Shown: positions 1 through 9,200, numbered from the stretch's first letter. The stretch is 64,000 nucleotides of DNA from Gemmatimonadota bacterium (GCA_009841115.1 VXML01000009.1:22126-86125); one strand, 5' to 3'. Notes: generated by a model not told the origin, from the letters alone. Numbers and translations: made by a program.

Positions 1-3
1 ACC

Positions 4-753
4 ATGACCACCCTCACTTCGCAAGTGCTGGCGTACGAAAAAACCGCTGCCGACCTCGCGGTCAAAATTTTTGCCGATGGAGCCGACCGCGAGAGCATGC
101 TGGCAAGCTATGCCAATCCGCTAGTCTCTGGGTTTACGACCAATCCGACCTTAATGCGCCAAGCAGGCGTCACCGACTACCGGGCCTTTGCCCACGACAT
201 CGTCGCGACCATTCCCGACCGCCACATTTCCTTTGAGGTTTTTTCGGACGAATTCGACGACATGGAGCGCCAAGCCCGCGAGATCGCAACTTGGGGCGAA
301 AACGTGTACGCCAAGATCCCCGTCAGCAACACCAAGGGAGAGGTCAGCTACGACTTGGTCCATCGGCTGTCTCACGCCGGGGTCAAGGTCAATGTCACGG
401 CGATCTTTCTGCTCGACCAAGTGCGAGAAGTGGCGGCCGCGGTCGAGGGCGGGGCACCGTGCTGCGTGTCAGTTTTTGCTGGCCGCATCGCCGACGCCGG
501 GCTGGACTACATGCCGGTCATGGCCGAGTCGGTCGAGCTGCTCGCGTCCAACCCCCAAGCCGAACTCATCTGGGCCAGCCCCCGCGAGGTGTACAATGTC
601 GTCCAAGCCGACAGCATCGGCTGCCACATCATCACCTGCACCAGCGACATCATCAAAAAGCTGCCGACCTTGGGCAAAGAAATGGGGCAGTTTTCGCTAG
701 AGACCGTCCAGATCTTTTACGCGGATGCTACGGCTGCCGGCTATAGCCTGTAA
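4..753 (+). CDS. Transaldolase family protein
   Basis: This 249-residue protein belongs to the transaldolase/fructose-6-phosphate aldolase family, cytosolic class I aldolases that move a dihydroxyacetone unit between sugar phosphates. The N-terminal segment VSGFTTNPTLM (about residues 41-51) is the family signature. The Schiff-base lysine is expected in VYAKIPVSN (about 101-109), and NVTAIF and SVFAGRIADAG follow in the usual order. It is longer than TalC/FSA enzymes (about 215-220) and shorter than TalB (about 317). The ATG at position 4 gives a natural N-terminus, although anything upstream is outside the window. The SIS-domain isomerase starts 9 bases after the stop, so the two probably form a sugar-phosphate operon. 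The exact substrate cannot be read from the sequence. Confidence 0.9.
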   Translation: MTTLTSQVLAYEKTAADLAVKIFADGADRESMLASYANPLVSGFTTNPTLMRQAGVTDYRAFAHDIVATIPDRHISFEVFSDEFDDMERQAREIATWGENVYAKIPVSNTKGEVSYDLVHRLSHAGVKVNVTAIFLLDQVREVAAAVEGGAPCCVSVFAGRIADAGLDYMPVMAESVELLASNPQAELIWASPREVYNVVQADSIGCHIITCTSDIIKKLPTLGKEMGQFSLETVQIFYADATAAGYSL

Positions 754-762
754 GCGCGGCGG

Positions 763-1341
763 ATGAGTTACACCCAACAGTATTTGGCGACGGCGGCTCA
801 AGTCATCGAGCAGCTAGATCGCAATGCGATCGAAGCGATAGTCCAACTCGTCGTCGAGACCCGTCAGCGCGGCGGGCGGCTCTTTGTGCTCGGCGTGGGA
901 GGCAGCGCGGGCAATGCGAGTCACGCGGTCAACGACTTTCGCAAGATCGCTGGTATTGAGTCCTACGCGCCCACGGACAACGTGTCGGAGCTGACGGCGC
1001 GCATCAACGACGAGGGCTGGGATGCGGCCTTTGCCAAATGGCTGGAGGGCAGCCGTTTAAACGAAAAGGATCTGATCTTGGTCTTGTCCGTCGGCGGTGG
1101 CAATCGCCCGCTGAATACCAGCGTCAACTTGGTCGTAGCACTGGAGTACGCCAAAGAGGTCGGAGCCAAAATCTGCGGCATCGTGGGGCGGGATGGCGGC
1201 TTTACAGCCCAAGTCGCCGATGCCTGCGCGATTGTGCCGACGGTCGATCTGGTCACGCCGCTGACGGAATCCTTCCAAGCCGTTATATGGCACTTAATTG
1301 TCTCGCATCCCGAGGTACAAGTGGAGCGCACTAAGTGGTAG
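763..1341 (+). CDS. SIS-domain sugar-phosphate isomerase (GmhA-like)
   Basis: This 192-residue protein is a single sugar isomerase (SIS) domain, similar in size to sedoheptulose-7-phosphate isomerase GmhA. The phosphate-binding loop GVGGSAGNASHAVNDF lies at about residues 44-59, and a second Ser/Gly-rich loop, LSVGGGN, follows near 108. It sits 9 bases after a transaldolase gene, which produces or consumes sedoheptulose-7-phosphate. A role in heptose or related sugar-phosphate isomerisation for surface glycans is therefore a reasonable inference. No other heptose genes are close by, so the substrate is unproven. Confidence 0.82.
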   Translation: MSYTQQYLATAAQVIEQLDRNAIEAIVQLVVETRQRGGRLFVLGVGGSAGNASHAVNDFRKIAGIESYAPTDNVSELTARINDEGWDAAFAKWLEGSRLNEKDLILVLSVGGGNRPLNTSVNLVVALEYAKEVGAKICGIVGRDGGFTAQVADACAIVPTVDLVTPLTESFQAVIWHLIVSHPEVQVERTKW

Positions 1342-1366
1342 ATGTGCTCACAACGAAAGGTTGAAC

Positions 1367-2419
1367 ATGTCTGCGGTCCCCCGAGACCTGCGCCAGTTTT
1401 TACACCGCTACATTCCAGACCTAGAAGAGGAGATGTTTTCGTTCCTCGCGGTGCGCGAACCCGAGGACTTCTTGTATCGGCTGATGCGCGACTACCCGGA
1501 GCGCGGCGGCAAGCGATTCCGCCCGGTGTTGGTGCTTTTGGCATGCCAAGCTTGCGGCGGCGACGTGAAAAAAGCCATGCGGACTGCGGTGGCCTTTGAG
1601 ATGTTCCAGTCGTTCGCCGTGGTCCACGACGATATTGAAGACGATTCGGAGATGCGGCGTGGCAAGCCCTGTTTGCACAAGCTGCACGGGGTCCCATTGA
1701 CCATTAACGTCGGCGATGCCCTGTACGCCAAGGTCTTTGAAATCCTTAGCATGAACCGCGAGGTGTTGGGGGCAGATGTCGCACTCGATTTGATAGACGA
1801 GATGATCCGCGGCTCGTGCGAGACGTTCGAGGGACAGGCATACGACGTGGGCTGGATTCGTCAGCGCTACATTCCCAGCGAGGACGAGTTTATGATCATG
1901 TTGCGCAAGAAGACTGGGTGGTACACGGGCCGGGGGCCGTGTACGGCTGGGGCGATTATAGCGGGGGCCGAGATGGAATTGCGAACTCGTATCGGCGACT
2001 TCGGCGAGTCCATGGCCATTGCGTTCCAACTGCGCGATGACCTGCTGAACTTGAGTTCTTCCGAACAGGATGCTGGCTCTGCGCCTGGGGTTACTTCCGG
2101 GGCCTACGGCAAGGAACGGGGTGGGGATATTGCGGAAGGGAAGCGGACCTTGATTATCATCGACCTATTGGGCAAATGCAACGCTGAAGAACGCGAGGAA
2201 GTGCTGGCGATCTTGCACCAAGACCGCCAGAGCAACACGGCCGCCGAGATCGAGCGGGTCATCGCCTTGGTCGAGCACTACGAATGCGACCGCTACGTCG
2301 AGGGCGTGTGCCAACAGAAGGTCGAAGAGAGCTTGACCCAACTAGAGAAACTTCCGGCCAGCCCTTCGCGCGATATGCTAAGAGAAATGCTGGACTTTCT
2401 GGTCCAGCGCGCCTTTTAG
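1367..2419 (+). CDS. Polyprenyl (geranylgeranyl-type) diphosphate synthase
   Basis: This trans-isoprenyl diphosphate synthase condenses isopentenyl diphosphate with allylic diphosphates to make precursors of quinones or polyprenyl carriers. The substrate motif GGKRFRP is at about residues 47-53. The first Asp-rich motif is VVHDDIEDD (about 86-94) and the second region is FQLRDDLLN (about 218-226). The usual final Asp of the second DDxxD is Asn here. I chose the ATG at 1367 because an AAAGG Shine-Dalgarno-like run lies 7 bases upstream, whereas the longer reading frame overlaps the SIS gene. The product is 350 residues, normal to slightly long. The stop overlaps the convergent M42 gene by four bases. 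Confidence 0.88.
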   Translation: MSAVPRDLRQFLHRYIPDLEEEMFSFLAVREPEDFLYRLMRDYPERGGKRFRPVLVLLACQACGGDVKKAMRTAVAFEMFQSFAVVHDDIEDDSEMRRGKPCLHKLHGVPLTINVGDALYAKVFEILSMNREVLGADVALDLIDEMIRGSCETFEGQAYDVGWIRQRYIPSEDEFMIMLRKKTGWYTGRGPCTAGAIIAGAEMELRTRIGDFGESMAIAFQLRDDLLNLSSSEQDAGSAPGVTSGAYGKERGGDIAEGKRTLIIIDLLGKCNAEEREEVLAILHQDRQSNTAAEIERVIALVEHYECDRYVEGVCQQKVEESLTQLEKLPASPSRDMLREMLDFLVQRAF

Positions 2420-3471
2420 TCCACCACTGGATTTTCCAAATAAGCCAAAAGCAACCGCGCCGTGTTGACGATGCCGTCCCACGCGCAGATTTCGTACCCG
2501 TGCGTGTTGTCGCCCGGGTAGCCAATCAGCGCAGCGCGTGCAATGGCACCGGACGTTTTGGCAATTGACGAGTCGCTGGAATACGAAGTGAGGACGGCTG
2601 TTTGGATGTTGAACCCGCGGGCGGTGGCTAGGGCGTCAAAGTGGTCGATGATGCGCGCGTCGTACAGGCCGCGAGTGTCGCGGACGCCGATAATGGGATC
2701 GCCGCTGTTGGCCGTCCCGTATTCGGCCGCCGCGGGTGCGATGTCAACGGCAACGGCCGCGTCAACCGGCAGCCGTCCGAGCGCGTAGATTGCGCCGTGG
2801 CCGCCGATTTCTTCGCTGGAACTGGCTACGAGATACACGTCTTGGGCCGGTCGGTTTTCCCGCAAGTGCAAGCCCACTTCGAGCATGGCCGCCAAGCCGG
2901 CGCGGCAATCGAGATTGTAGCCGCAGACGCAATCACCTAGACGCCAGAGCGTCTTGTGTTTGCCGGCGATGACGACCCGAGTGCCGGCGCGGATCCTGCG
3001 CTGGGCTAACTCTTCGACCGCGAGCCTCGTTTCAATCCACATCTGTTCCCATCTGAGGGCTTGGCCGTCTTTGAGTCGCCCCGCTGGACTTTCTGTAGAG
3101 ACGTGCTTGGCTCCGGTGGAAAGCACGCCTGGGCAGAGGCCGTCCCGCGTCAGGATTTCCACTGGACTTTCGCCTAGTGCCCAAGGGTGCAGACCGCCCA
3201 AGGGCTGCACCCTGATTTTGCCGTCGGAGTCAATGCGCTTGACGATGAGGGCGATTTCGTCCTTATGGGCGACAGCGGCTACGGGCTGATCTTGGCTTTG
3301 GCCCTTGATGTGAATGATGATGTTGTCGGCTGCGTCCTGCCAGACGGCGTCGCCGATGGGGGTGGCGAGTTCGTTGACGAGGGCGTCCATCGCGGATTCC
3401 GCGCCCGAGGGTGCGTGCGCGGCGAGCAGTTGCTCGACAAAGCCGTAGAGGCGTTGGGCATCAATGGTCAT
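2416..3471 (-). CDS. M42 family metallo-aminopeptidase
   Basis: This 351-residue cytosolic peptidase belongs to family M42 (TET-type glutamyl/leucyl aminopeptidases), dinuclear metal enzymes that trim peptides. All expected metal ligands can be picked out: H69 and D71 in AHKDE, D188 in YNLDCRAG, the catalytic pair E220/E221 in SSSEEIGGHG, D243 in AVDIAPA and H324 in NTHGYE. The family usually reads AHMDE, so Lys for Met is a small deviation. The start ATG has an AGGAG site 6 bases upstream. That site is inside a 10-bp hairpin stem (3477-3512), which could control translation. The gene is monocistronic and convergent with the prenyl synthase. Confidence 0.9.
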   Translation of the reverse strand: MTIDAQRLYGFVEQLLAAHAPSGAESAMDALVNELATPIGDAVWQDAADNIIIHIKGQSQDQPVAAVAHKDEIALIVKRIDSDGKIRVQPLGGLHPWALGESPVEILTRDGLCPGVLSTGAKHVSTESPAGRLKDGQALRWEQMWIETRLAVEELAQRRIRAGTRVVIAGKHKTLWRLGDCVCGYNLDCRAGLAAMLEVGLHLRENRPAQDVYLVASSSEEIGGHGAIYALGRLPVDAAVAVDIAPAAAEYGTANSGDPIIGVRDTRGLYDARIIDHFDALATARGFNIQTAVLTSYSSDSSIAKTSGAIARAALIGYPGDNTHGYEICAWDGIVNTARLLLAYLENPVVD

Positions 3472-3476
3472 GGAGT

Positions 3477-3512
3477 GCTCCTAATTGCAGGGGAGGGAAA
3501 ATAATTAGGAGC
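3477..3512 (-). promoter_or_regulatory. Hairpin burying the M42 gene ribosome binding site
   Basis: On the minus strand the arms GCTCCTAATT and AATTAGGAGC are perfect 10-bp complements with a 16-base pyrimidine-rich loop. The downstream arm contains the AGGAG Shine-Dalgarno, 6 bases before the ATG at 3471. In mRNA this stem would hide the ribosome binding site, as in thermosensor or translational-repressor leaders. The structure is seen directly; the regulatory effect is inference. Confidence 0.6.
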
Positions 3513-3559
3513 AAGCCGTGGGGCAATGACAACGCCTCTACGGGAAGCTGACAAAGGGG

Positions 3560-4168
3560 TTAGGCTGGTGTGGCGAGCGATCCAATCACTTCTTCGGCCA
3601 GCCCGCGCAAGGTCTTTTGCAGCCGCAGGCGGCCCCGGTTGACGCGCGACTTGACCGTGCCGACGGGGCAGTTGATGATCTTGGCAATTTCCTCGTACGA
3701 GAGCCCTTTCAAATCGCGGAGGAGCACGGCGGCGCGAAATTCTGTGGGCAGGTCCTCAATGGCATCGACGACGAGGGACTTGACGCGGTTGCCGTCGGTC
3801 TGTTCGCCGGGGAGTGGGTCCTTGGCCATCGGCTCGTAGAAGGCGGCGGTCTGTTCGTCATCACTGGGACTGATCGGAATCCAATTCCAGCGCTTGCGGC
3901 GGCGCAACTCGGTTTTGGCCAAGTTGCCGGCAATGGTGTAGAGCCAAGTGGAAACCTGTTCGATGGCTGGGTACTGATGGCTGTGGCGCAGGCAGCGGAG
4001 AAAAGTCTCTTGCACGATGTCCTCGGCCGTTTCCTTGTCGCCGACAAAGCGATAGACAAAGTTGTACAGGGGGATGCGGTAGCGTTTGACCAGCACGCCG
4101 AGGTGGCCTTGGTCTTCGGCGGCCCGCAGCAAAATTTCCCGATCCGTGAGTTCATTCATCGCTACCAT
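3560..4168 (-). CDS. ECF-type RNA polymerase sigma factor
   Basis: This 202-residue sigma-70 family factor has only regions 2 and 4, the ECF layout. Region 2 runs over about residues 20-95, with YNFVYRFVGDKETAEDIVQETF and STWLYTIAGNLAKTELRRR. The linker is acidic. Region 4 covers about 135-190, with LPTEFRAAVLLRDLKGLSY and the helix-turn-helix EIAKIINCPVGTVKSRVNR. The start ATG at 4168 has AGGAG 8 bases upstream; an ATG three codons later is possible. No anti-sigma gene is adjacent. The gene is preceded by a consensus-perfect sigma-54 promoter (4226-4241) and a tandem palindrome (4319-4350), so it is probably switched on by RpoN and an enhancer-binding protein. Confidence 0.93.
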   Translation of the reverse strand: MVAMNELTDREILLRAAEDQGHLGVLVKRYRIPLYNFVYRFVGDKETAEDIVQETFLRCLRHSHQYPAIEQVSTWLYTIAGNLAKTELRRRKRWNWIPISPSDDEQTAAFYEPMAKDPLPGEQTDGNRVKSLVVDAIEDLPTEFRAAVLLRDLKGLSYEEIAKIINCPVGTVKSRVNRGRLRLQKTLRGLAEEVIGSLATPA

Positions 4169-4225
4169 GGTTGTGCTCCTTTCTGGTATAATTCAAGCGA
4201 TTATCGTCATGGCTATGTGTACACA

Positions 4226-4241
4226 AGCAATAATCGTGCCA
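4226..4241 (-). promoter_or_regulatory. Sigma-54 (-24/-12) promoter of the ECF sigma gene
   Basis: Read on the minus strand, the bases are TGGCACG, ATTA, TTGCT. This matches the sigma-54 consensus TGGCACG-N4-TTGCW at every defined position, with the invariant GG (4240-4239) and GC (4228-4227) separated by exactly 10 bases. Transcription would start near 4215, about 45 bases before the ECF start codon. RpoN itself is encoded at 15418-16893. Confidence 0.8.
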
Positions 4242-4318
4242 TTCTTCAAATAAGGGGAAGATGCGCGTTTTATCGCCCGTTTTTAGGGACAATTGGCACC
4301 AAAAAGCCGAATGTAGCA

Positions 4319-4350
4319 CTCAGAAATCTGAGGATTCTCAGATTTCTGAG
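4319..4350. promoter_or_regulatory. Double palindrome, probable activator (UAS) site
   Basis: CTCAGAAATCTGAG and CTCAGATTTCTGAG are perfect 14-bp inverted arms around GATT. Each arm is itself a near palindrome built from CTCAGA and TCTGAG, giving four half-sites. It lies about 105-135 bases upstream of the predicted sigma-54 start at about 4215, the usual distance for an enhancer-binding protein. It is in the divergent region with the SEC-C gene and could serve either side. A terminator is less likely, because no T-run follows directly. Confidence 0.55.
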
Positions 4351-4436
4351 ATACTTCTTTTGACAGGTACAGGGGCAGGCGGTAGATTTCGCACCGGTAA
4401 ATTCACCCGCATAATTGCTGGAAATGGAGTGTTTTC

Positions 4437-5042
4437 GTGCAAGAGTTGGCCACGCGCTTGGAGACCTTGTGCCAAGCCAAGGGGGCAGAGAAATTCTCGG
4501 CTGAAGAAATAGTCGAGCTGTTGACAGACGGCGAAGAGGTAGATTGGATCGTCGATCAAGTGCTGCCAGCGGCGGCTGAGGCCGATCGCAGCGAAATGGG
4601 CCAAGTACTGGCCGAAATCGCCGCTGAGGTAGCACCTGCTCCCGCCCCAGATACAGACGATGAAGAACCTGCCTCGGTGGAGGAGTTGGACTTGGCCCAA
4701 CTTCAGCAGTCTCTGCCGCCCGGGGTTGACATGCAGCAAGTCGAGCAAATGCTGCGCTCGCCGCAGGGAGCCTTGCTGGCCGATTTTAGTGCCTTTTGCC
4801 AAGAGCGCGGATTCGACGGCGAGCCGGATGAAGCGGAGATGAGGGAATTGCACGAGGAGTGGTTGCAGACGCCGCGCCCCGCGCTAGAAGGCGAAAAACC
4901 AGCCGACGCGCTGGACGGAGGTCGGCTCTTTCCCGGCAAGGTGGAGACCTTTCGCCGCGAAACCCCCAAGGTCGGCCGCAATGACCCTTGCCCCTGCGGC
5001 AGCGGCAAGAAGTTCAAAAGATGCTGCGGCAAGGCCGCTTGA
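4437..5042 (+). CDS. SEC-C motif zinc-binding protein
   Basis: This 201-residue acidic protein ends in a SEC-C metal-binding motif, [18 protein letters not shown] (about residues 181-198), as found at the C-terminus of SecA and in stand-alone proteins. The preceding 180 residues are rich in Glu, Ala and Leu and are not a domain I recognise. The start is GTG at 4437, with GGAG a few bases upstream. It is divergent from the ECF sigma gene, and the next gene starts one base after its stop, so it is probably co-transcribed with the RmlC-like epimerase. Its role, possibly linked to secretion or proteostasis, is unknown. Confidence 0.75.
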   Translation: MQELATRLETLCQAKGAEKFSAEEIVELLTDGEEVDWIVDQVLPAAAEADRSEMGQVLAEIAAEVAPAPAPDTDDEEPASVEELDLAQLQQSLPPGVDMQQVEQMLRSPQGALLADFSAFCQERGFDGEPDEAEMRELHEEWLQTPRPALEGEKPADALDGGRLFPGKVETFRRETPKVGRNDPCPCGSGKKFKRCCGKAA

Positions 5043-5043
5043 G

Positions 5044-5586
5044 ATGGCCCAACTCCGCCCCTCTACGGCCATTGAAGGCATCTATATAGCTGAGCTACAG
5101 TCGCACGGCGACGAGCGGGGCCGCTTTACCGAGGTGTACCGCAAGGAGTGGTTTCCCCAGCGCGGCTGGGATGCTTTGCAGTGGAGCCGCTCGGAGTCGC
5201 AACAGGGGGTGCTGCGCGGCTTGCACTATCACCACTGCCAAGTTGACTACTGGCACTGCGGCATGGGTGCGCTACGCGTCGGTCTGCTCGATCTGCGCCG
5301 TAGCTCGCCGACGCGCGGGCAGGGGCAAGTCATTGAATTAGATCAAGAGGTATTGCGGGGTGTCTTTATTCCGGCGGGGGTAGCACATGGCTTTTACGCC
5401 GTCACCGATGCGATGCTTTTTTACTTGGTCGATTCCTACTACGACGGCACGGACGAGTGGGGTGTGGCTTGGGACGATCCCGATGCGGGGTTGGACTGGG
5501 GTATTGAAGGGGTGCCTATTCTCTCGCCGCGAGACCAAAATAACCCGAGGCTGCGGGATATTCCCGCCGAGGATCTGCCCAACTAG
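5044..5586 (+). CDS. dTDP-4-dehydrorhamnose 3,5-epimerase-like protein (RmlC family)
   Basis: This 180-residue cupin protein resembles RmlC, which epimerises dTDP-4-keto-6-deoxyglucose on the route to dTDP-rhamnose. Matching segments are DERGRFTEVYRKEWF near the N-terminus, QGVLRGLHYHH with the candidate catalytic His (about 55-65), IPAGVAHGFYAV, and WDDPDAGLDWG near the end. I chose ATG 5044, directly after the SEC-C stop, because translation from the longer frame would run through the SEC-C coding region. The other rml genes are not next to it, so the substrate sugar is not certain. Confidence 0.82.
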   Translation: MAQLRPSTAIEGIYIAELQSHGDERGRFTEVYRKEWFPQRGWDALQWSRSESQQGVLRGLHYHHCQVDYWHCGMGALRVGLLDLRRSSPTRGQGQVIELDQEVLRGVFIPAGVAHGFYAVTDAMLFYLVDSYYDGTDEWGVAWDDPDAGLDWGIEGVPILSPRDQNNPRLRDIPAEDLPN

Positions 5587-5630
5587 ACCATATCTCAAAA
5601 CTAAAACTTCTTTTGAAATAGGTTTGTGCT

Positions 5631-6146
5631 ATGACCCGACTTGAACTTGCTCACCGCATCTATCAGACCGCTCACCTGCGCGGACAATTTACTTTGCGCT
5701 CAGGCGCGACGGCCACAGAGTATTTCGACAAATATCAGTTTGAAACCCATCCCGAACTCCTCCGCGCACTCGCCATCCACCTCCAGCCCTTAATCCCCGA
5801 CGATACAGACATCCTCGCAGGTCTCGAACTCGGTGGGGTGCCCATTGCCACCATGCTCGCTCAGCTTTCGGGATTGTCCACCTGCTTCGTGCGCAAACAG
5901 GCCAAAGGATACGGCACCTGCAAACTCGCCGAAGGCCCCGACATCGCCGGCAAAAATCTGCTGATTGTTGAAGATGTCGTCACGTCCGGTGGACAAATTG
6001 CTCTTTCCGCTCGGGATCTGCGCAACCTTGGCGCAGAGGTTTCACAGGCCATTTGCGTAATTGACCGCGAATCCGGTGGCACCAAGAGCCTAGCCCGAGA
6101 AGGCATTGAACTCCACGCCCTGTTTCGGATGAGCGAACTGAAGTGA
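5631..6146 (+). CDS. pyrE: Orotate phosphoribosyltransferase
   Basis: This 171-residue enzyme transfers phosphoribosyl from PRPP to orotate, giving OMP in pyrimidine synthesis. The PRPP loop LLIVEDVVTSGGQ lies at about residues 108-120. FTLRSGATATEYFDKYQFE near the N-terminus and VRKQAKGYGT (about 85-94), carrying the flexible-loop lysines, support orotate specificity. It is shorter than the E. coli enzyme (213) and closer in length to compact PyrE forms. The gene follows the RmlC-like gene by 44 bases and is followed by a strong bidirectional terminator. Confidence 0.9.
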   Translation: MTRLELAHRIYQTAHLRGQFTLRSGATATEYFDKYQFETHPELLRALAIHLQPLIPDDTDILAGLELGGVPIATMLAQLSGLSTCFVRKQAKGYGTCKLAEGPDIAGKNLLIVEDVVTSGGQIALSARDLRNLGAEVSQAICVIDRESGGTKSLAREGIELHALFRMSELK

Positions 6147-6162
6147 CATCGTACATGGCACG

Positions 6163-6195
6163 AAAAAGGGGGCCTCGCCTGAGGTCCCCTTTTTT
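6163..6195. terminator. Bidirectional rho-independent terminator between pyrE and smc
   Basis: GGGGGCCTC pairs with GAGGTCCCC around a GCCT loop. The stem is flanked by five A on the left and six T on the right, so a U-tract follows the hairpin on either strand. It sits between the convergent pyrE and smc genes and can stop transcription from both. Confidence 0.85.
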
Positions 6196-6216
6196 GTTGG
6201 TGCGCTTCTGCTCTGA

Positions 6217-9200
6217 CTATCCCGCTGCTGCAGCTTCCAATTCTTCGCCCTCGACTCGCACTGAAACAAGCTGAGAAACCCCTTCCTCGGGCATGGTGAC
6301 GCCGTGCAAGGCGTCGGCCGCGGCCATGGTGATCTTGTTGTGCGTTACGACGACGAATTGCGTCTCGCGGGCAAATTCCTTGAGTACGCGCACGAAGCGG
6401 TTGATGTTGGCGTCGTCGAGCGGGGCATCGACCTCGTCGAGAATGCAGAACGGGCTGGGCTTGACTTGGTAGATGGCAAAGAGCAGGGCAATGGCCGTCA
6501 GCGCCCGCTCGCCGCCTGACAGCAGGGCAATGTTTTGCAGGCGCTTGCCGCGCGGGCGGGCGATGATGTCGATATGGGCCTCTAAGGCATCGACGTTTTC
6601 TTCGAGTTGGAGGTCGGCTTCTCCGCCGGGGAAGAAGCGGACAAAAGCCTCTTTGAACGTCTCGCGAATCTGCTCGAAAGACTTGAGGAACATCCGCCGC
6701 GCCGTGCGGTCGATCAAGCTGAGGGTCTTCTTCAGGTCCTCGGCGGCGATGACTAGATCGTCGCGCTGTTGGCAGAGAAAATCGTAGCGCTCCTTTTGTT
6801 CCTGATGTTCTTCCAAAACGCCTAGGTGGACTGAACCCAAGCGGTGTAGGGACTGACGCAACTGGTCGATGCGCTGTTGAGTGGTTTCCTCGTCGATGGC
6901 TTCGTCGAGCGGCCCTAGGGCCGAAACATCGCAGTGATACTCCTCCTGCAAGCGCTCGCGAATGTGCTGGGTCTGTAGCTTCAGTTCGGAGATGCGCACT
7001 TCGAGGCTCGTGCGGCGCTCGCGCTGGTCGTTGAGCTGCCGCTGCAAGTGGCTGATGTTTTCCTGCAATTCGCGATTTTGGGTATTGGCGGTAGCCCAGT
7101 GTTGGCGGCGCTGGTCTTGCTCGGCCGCCAAGGTCTCGCGGCCTTGATGCAGTCCTTTGAGTTCGTCCGCCAAGGCCGTGCTGCGCGCACTGCACTCGGC
7201 CTGTTGGCGCTCGGCTTCGGTCGCCTCAGCCGCTAGGCGTTCGATATTATTGTGCAGATTCTCGTCGATATTTTTCAGGCGGGTGGAGTCTCGTTCTAGC
7301 CCTTGGACCATTTCGGCGGTGCGGGCGTGTTCCACTTGGAGGGTGTTCAGTGCCTCGCGCCGCTCGCGCCGGTGGGTTTCGCTCTGTTTGAGGTCTTCTT
7401 CCAAGGCGCTGCTTTCCTCGCTGAGGCGGGTGCTCTCGGCCTCGTTGTGGCGCAGGTGCTCGGCTTGTTCGGCAATGCTTTGGTCGAGGGCTTGGCGGCG
7501 TTTGGCCAAGCTGGTGCTTTCGCCGTGGAGTTGCTTGAGGCGCGTGGCGAGCCGCTCGGCGTCAGCGCAGGCGCGCTGGTGCTGGTGGACCTGCTCGCGC
7601 TCCTTAGCGCGCCAAGTTTCGCTCTCAGCGGCTAGGCTTTCTAAGCGTTGAGTGAGAGTGTCGAGTTGCTCTGAGAGTGCATCGAGCCGAGGGCCGATGG
7701 CAGCGTAGCGGGCTTTTTGGTGGGCGACGAGCGAGCGCAAGGTGCGGATTTCCCGCCCGCGGCCGAGGACACCTGAATCCTCGGCTTGACTCTGGCCGCC
7801 CGACGCGAGGCCAAAGAGATCGACGGCGTCGCCATCGGGCGTGACGCAGCACACGTAGGCATCCGGGTAGCGGCGCGTCAGGGCCAACGCGGTTTGTAGG
7901 TCGTCCACTAGAAAGGTGTTGTGCAAGAGCCCGGCGATTAGGGGAGCGATGGAGGCTTCGGGTTGCACGTAGTCCAGCAGCGGGCCGCGTAGCCCGGGCA
8001 TGGGATCTGGGGCCAAGACCGGGCCGAGGGTGCGGGGAGGGGCCTCTAGCGATAGAATGCCGACGCGCCCAGAACGTTCTCGGAGATGGGCGATGCCTTT
8101 GAGCAGGCCGCTGTCCGAATCGGCGATCAATGCTTGGAGCGACTCGCCGAGGGCGACCTCGACCGCGCGGGCGTATTCTGCTTCGACCTCGACTAGGTCG
8201 CCGAGGACGCCGCGAAAGAGAGCGGCGTGGGGCGATTCGAGCATTAAGGTGCGGACGCCGCTCTGATAGCCTTCGTAACCGGCGCGGACTTTTTCGAGGA
8301 CTTGCAGCCGCGCTTGGTTGGCCTCAGCGGCGCGCCGGGCTGCATCGCGTTGTGCGCTGAGTTCGCGGAGGTTCTTCTCGGTTTGGTCGCGGGCGGCGAG
8401 GGCCGTGGTGCGCTGTTGCTGGCGGGTGGATAGCTGCTGCTGAGTTTCGTCGAGTGCGGCTTCGGCCTCGCCGGCAGCTTGCAGGGCTTGGTCGCGCTCG
8501 GCTGTGGCTGCGTCTTCTTCGGTGCGCATGGCAACCGTGCGTTCGTCGAGTGCGTCGCGCTCGGCCTGTTGGCGCTCGAGTGCACGGCTTATTTCGCTTC
8601 CTTGGCGCAGGTGCTCCATGCGCTGGCGCTGGCGTTGGTCCAGTTCCGTGCGGTAGCTGTTGTATTCCTCTTCGGCTTGGGCAGCGCGCTGCTGGTGGGC
8701 TTGCAATTCGCGCTCTATTTGCACAAAAGTCGTGCGCGCTTCGTCGAGGTGCGCACTATTGTCGTGGCGCTGTTGCTGCACGGCTTCGAGCTGGCTGCTG
8801 TAATCGGCGCGCTCGCGGGCCGTGCGTTCGCGGATTTGTTCGGCGGCCTCGCGCCGCTCGCGCACGGCTACGAGGAACTGTTCGCGCTCGTGGATGGCTT
8901 CGATGCGGCGATTGAGTTCAAGGCCCGCTTCCTGCATGGCTTTCTCGGCTTCGGTCAGCACGAGGCGCGCCCTTTCGAGCTCGGCCTCGCGGTTGGTGAA
9001 GCGGGTATAGCCTTCTTCGGCCGCCTTGCTGAGTGTGGCGAATTCGTCTTGCAATGGGGCGATTTGGGCACTGAGTGCGAAGAAGCGCTGGCGACCCAAG
9101 CGCACGTCGAGTTGGTCCAATTCTCCTTTGAGTTCGCGGTAGCGGCGCGCGCGGCCTACTTGGCGGCCGAGATAGTCAACTTGGCGTTTGACCTCGGCGA

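Noticed and set aside
4289..4305. Second sigma-54 promoter on the plus strand before the SEC-C gene (GGCACC...GC)
   Set aside because: The GG-to-GC distance is 9, not 10, and the -12 box lacks TTGC.
4319..4350. Rho-independent terminator
   Set aside because: The double palindrome lies between divergent genes and has no directly following T-run, so an operator or activator site is more likely.
5861..7195. Open frame spanning pyrE and the end of smc on the minus strand
   Set aside because: It runs antisense to pyrE and in another frame of smc, and its product is Arg/Pro-rich low-complexity sequence.
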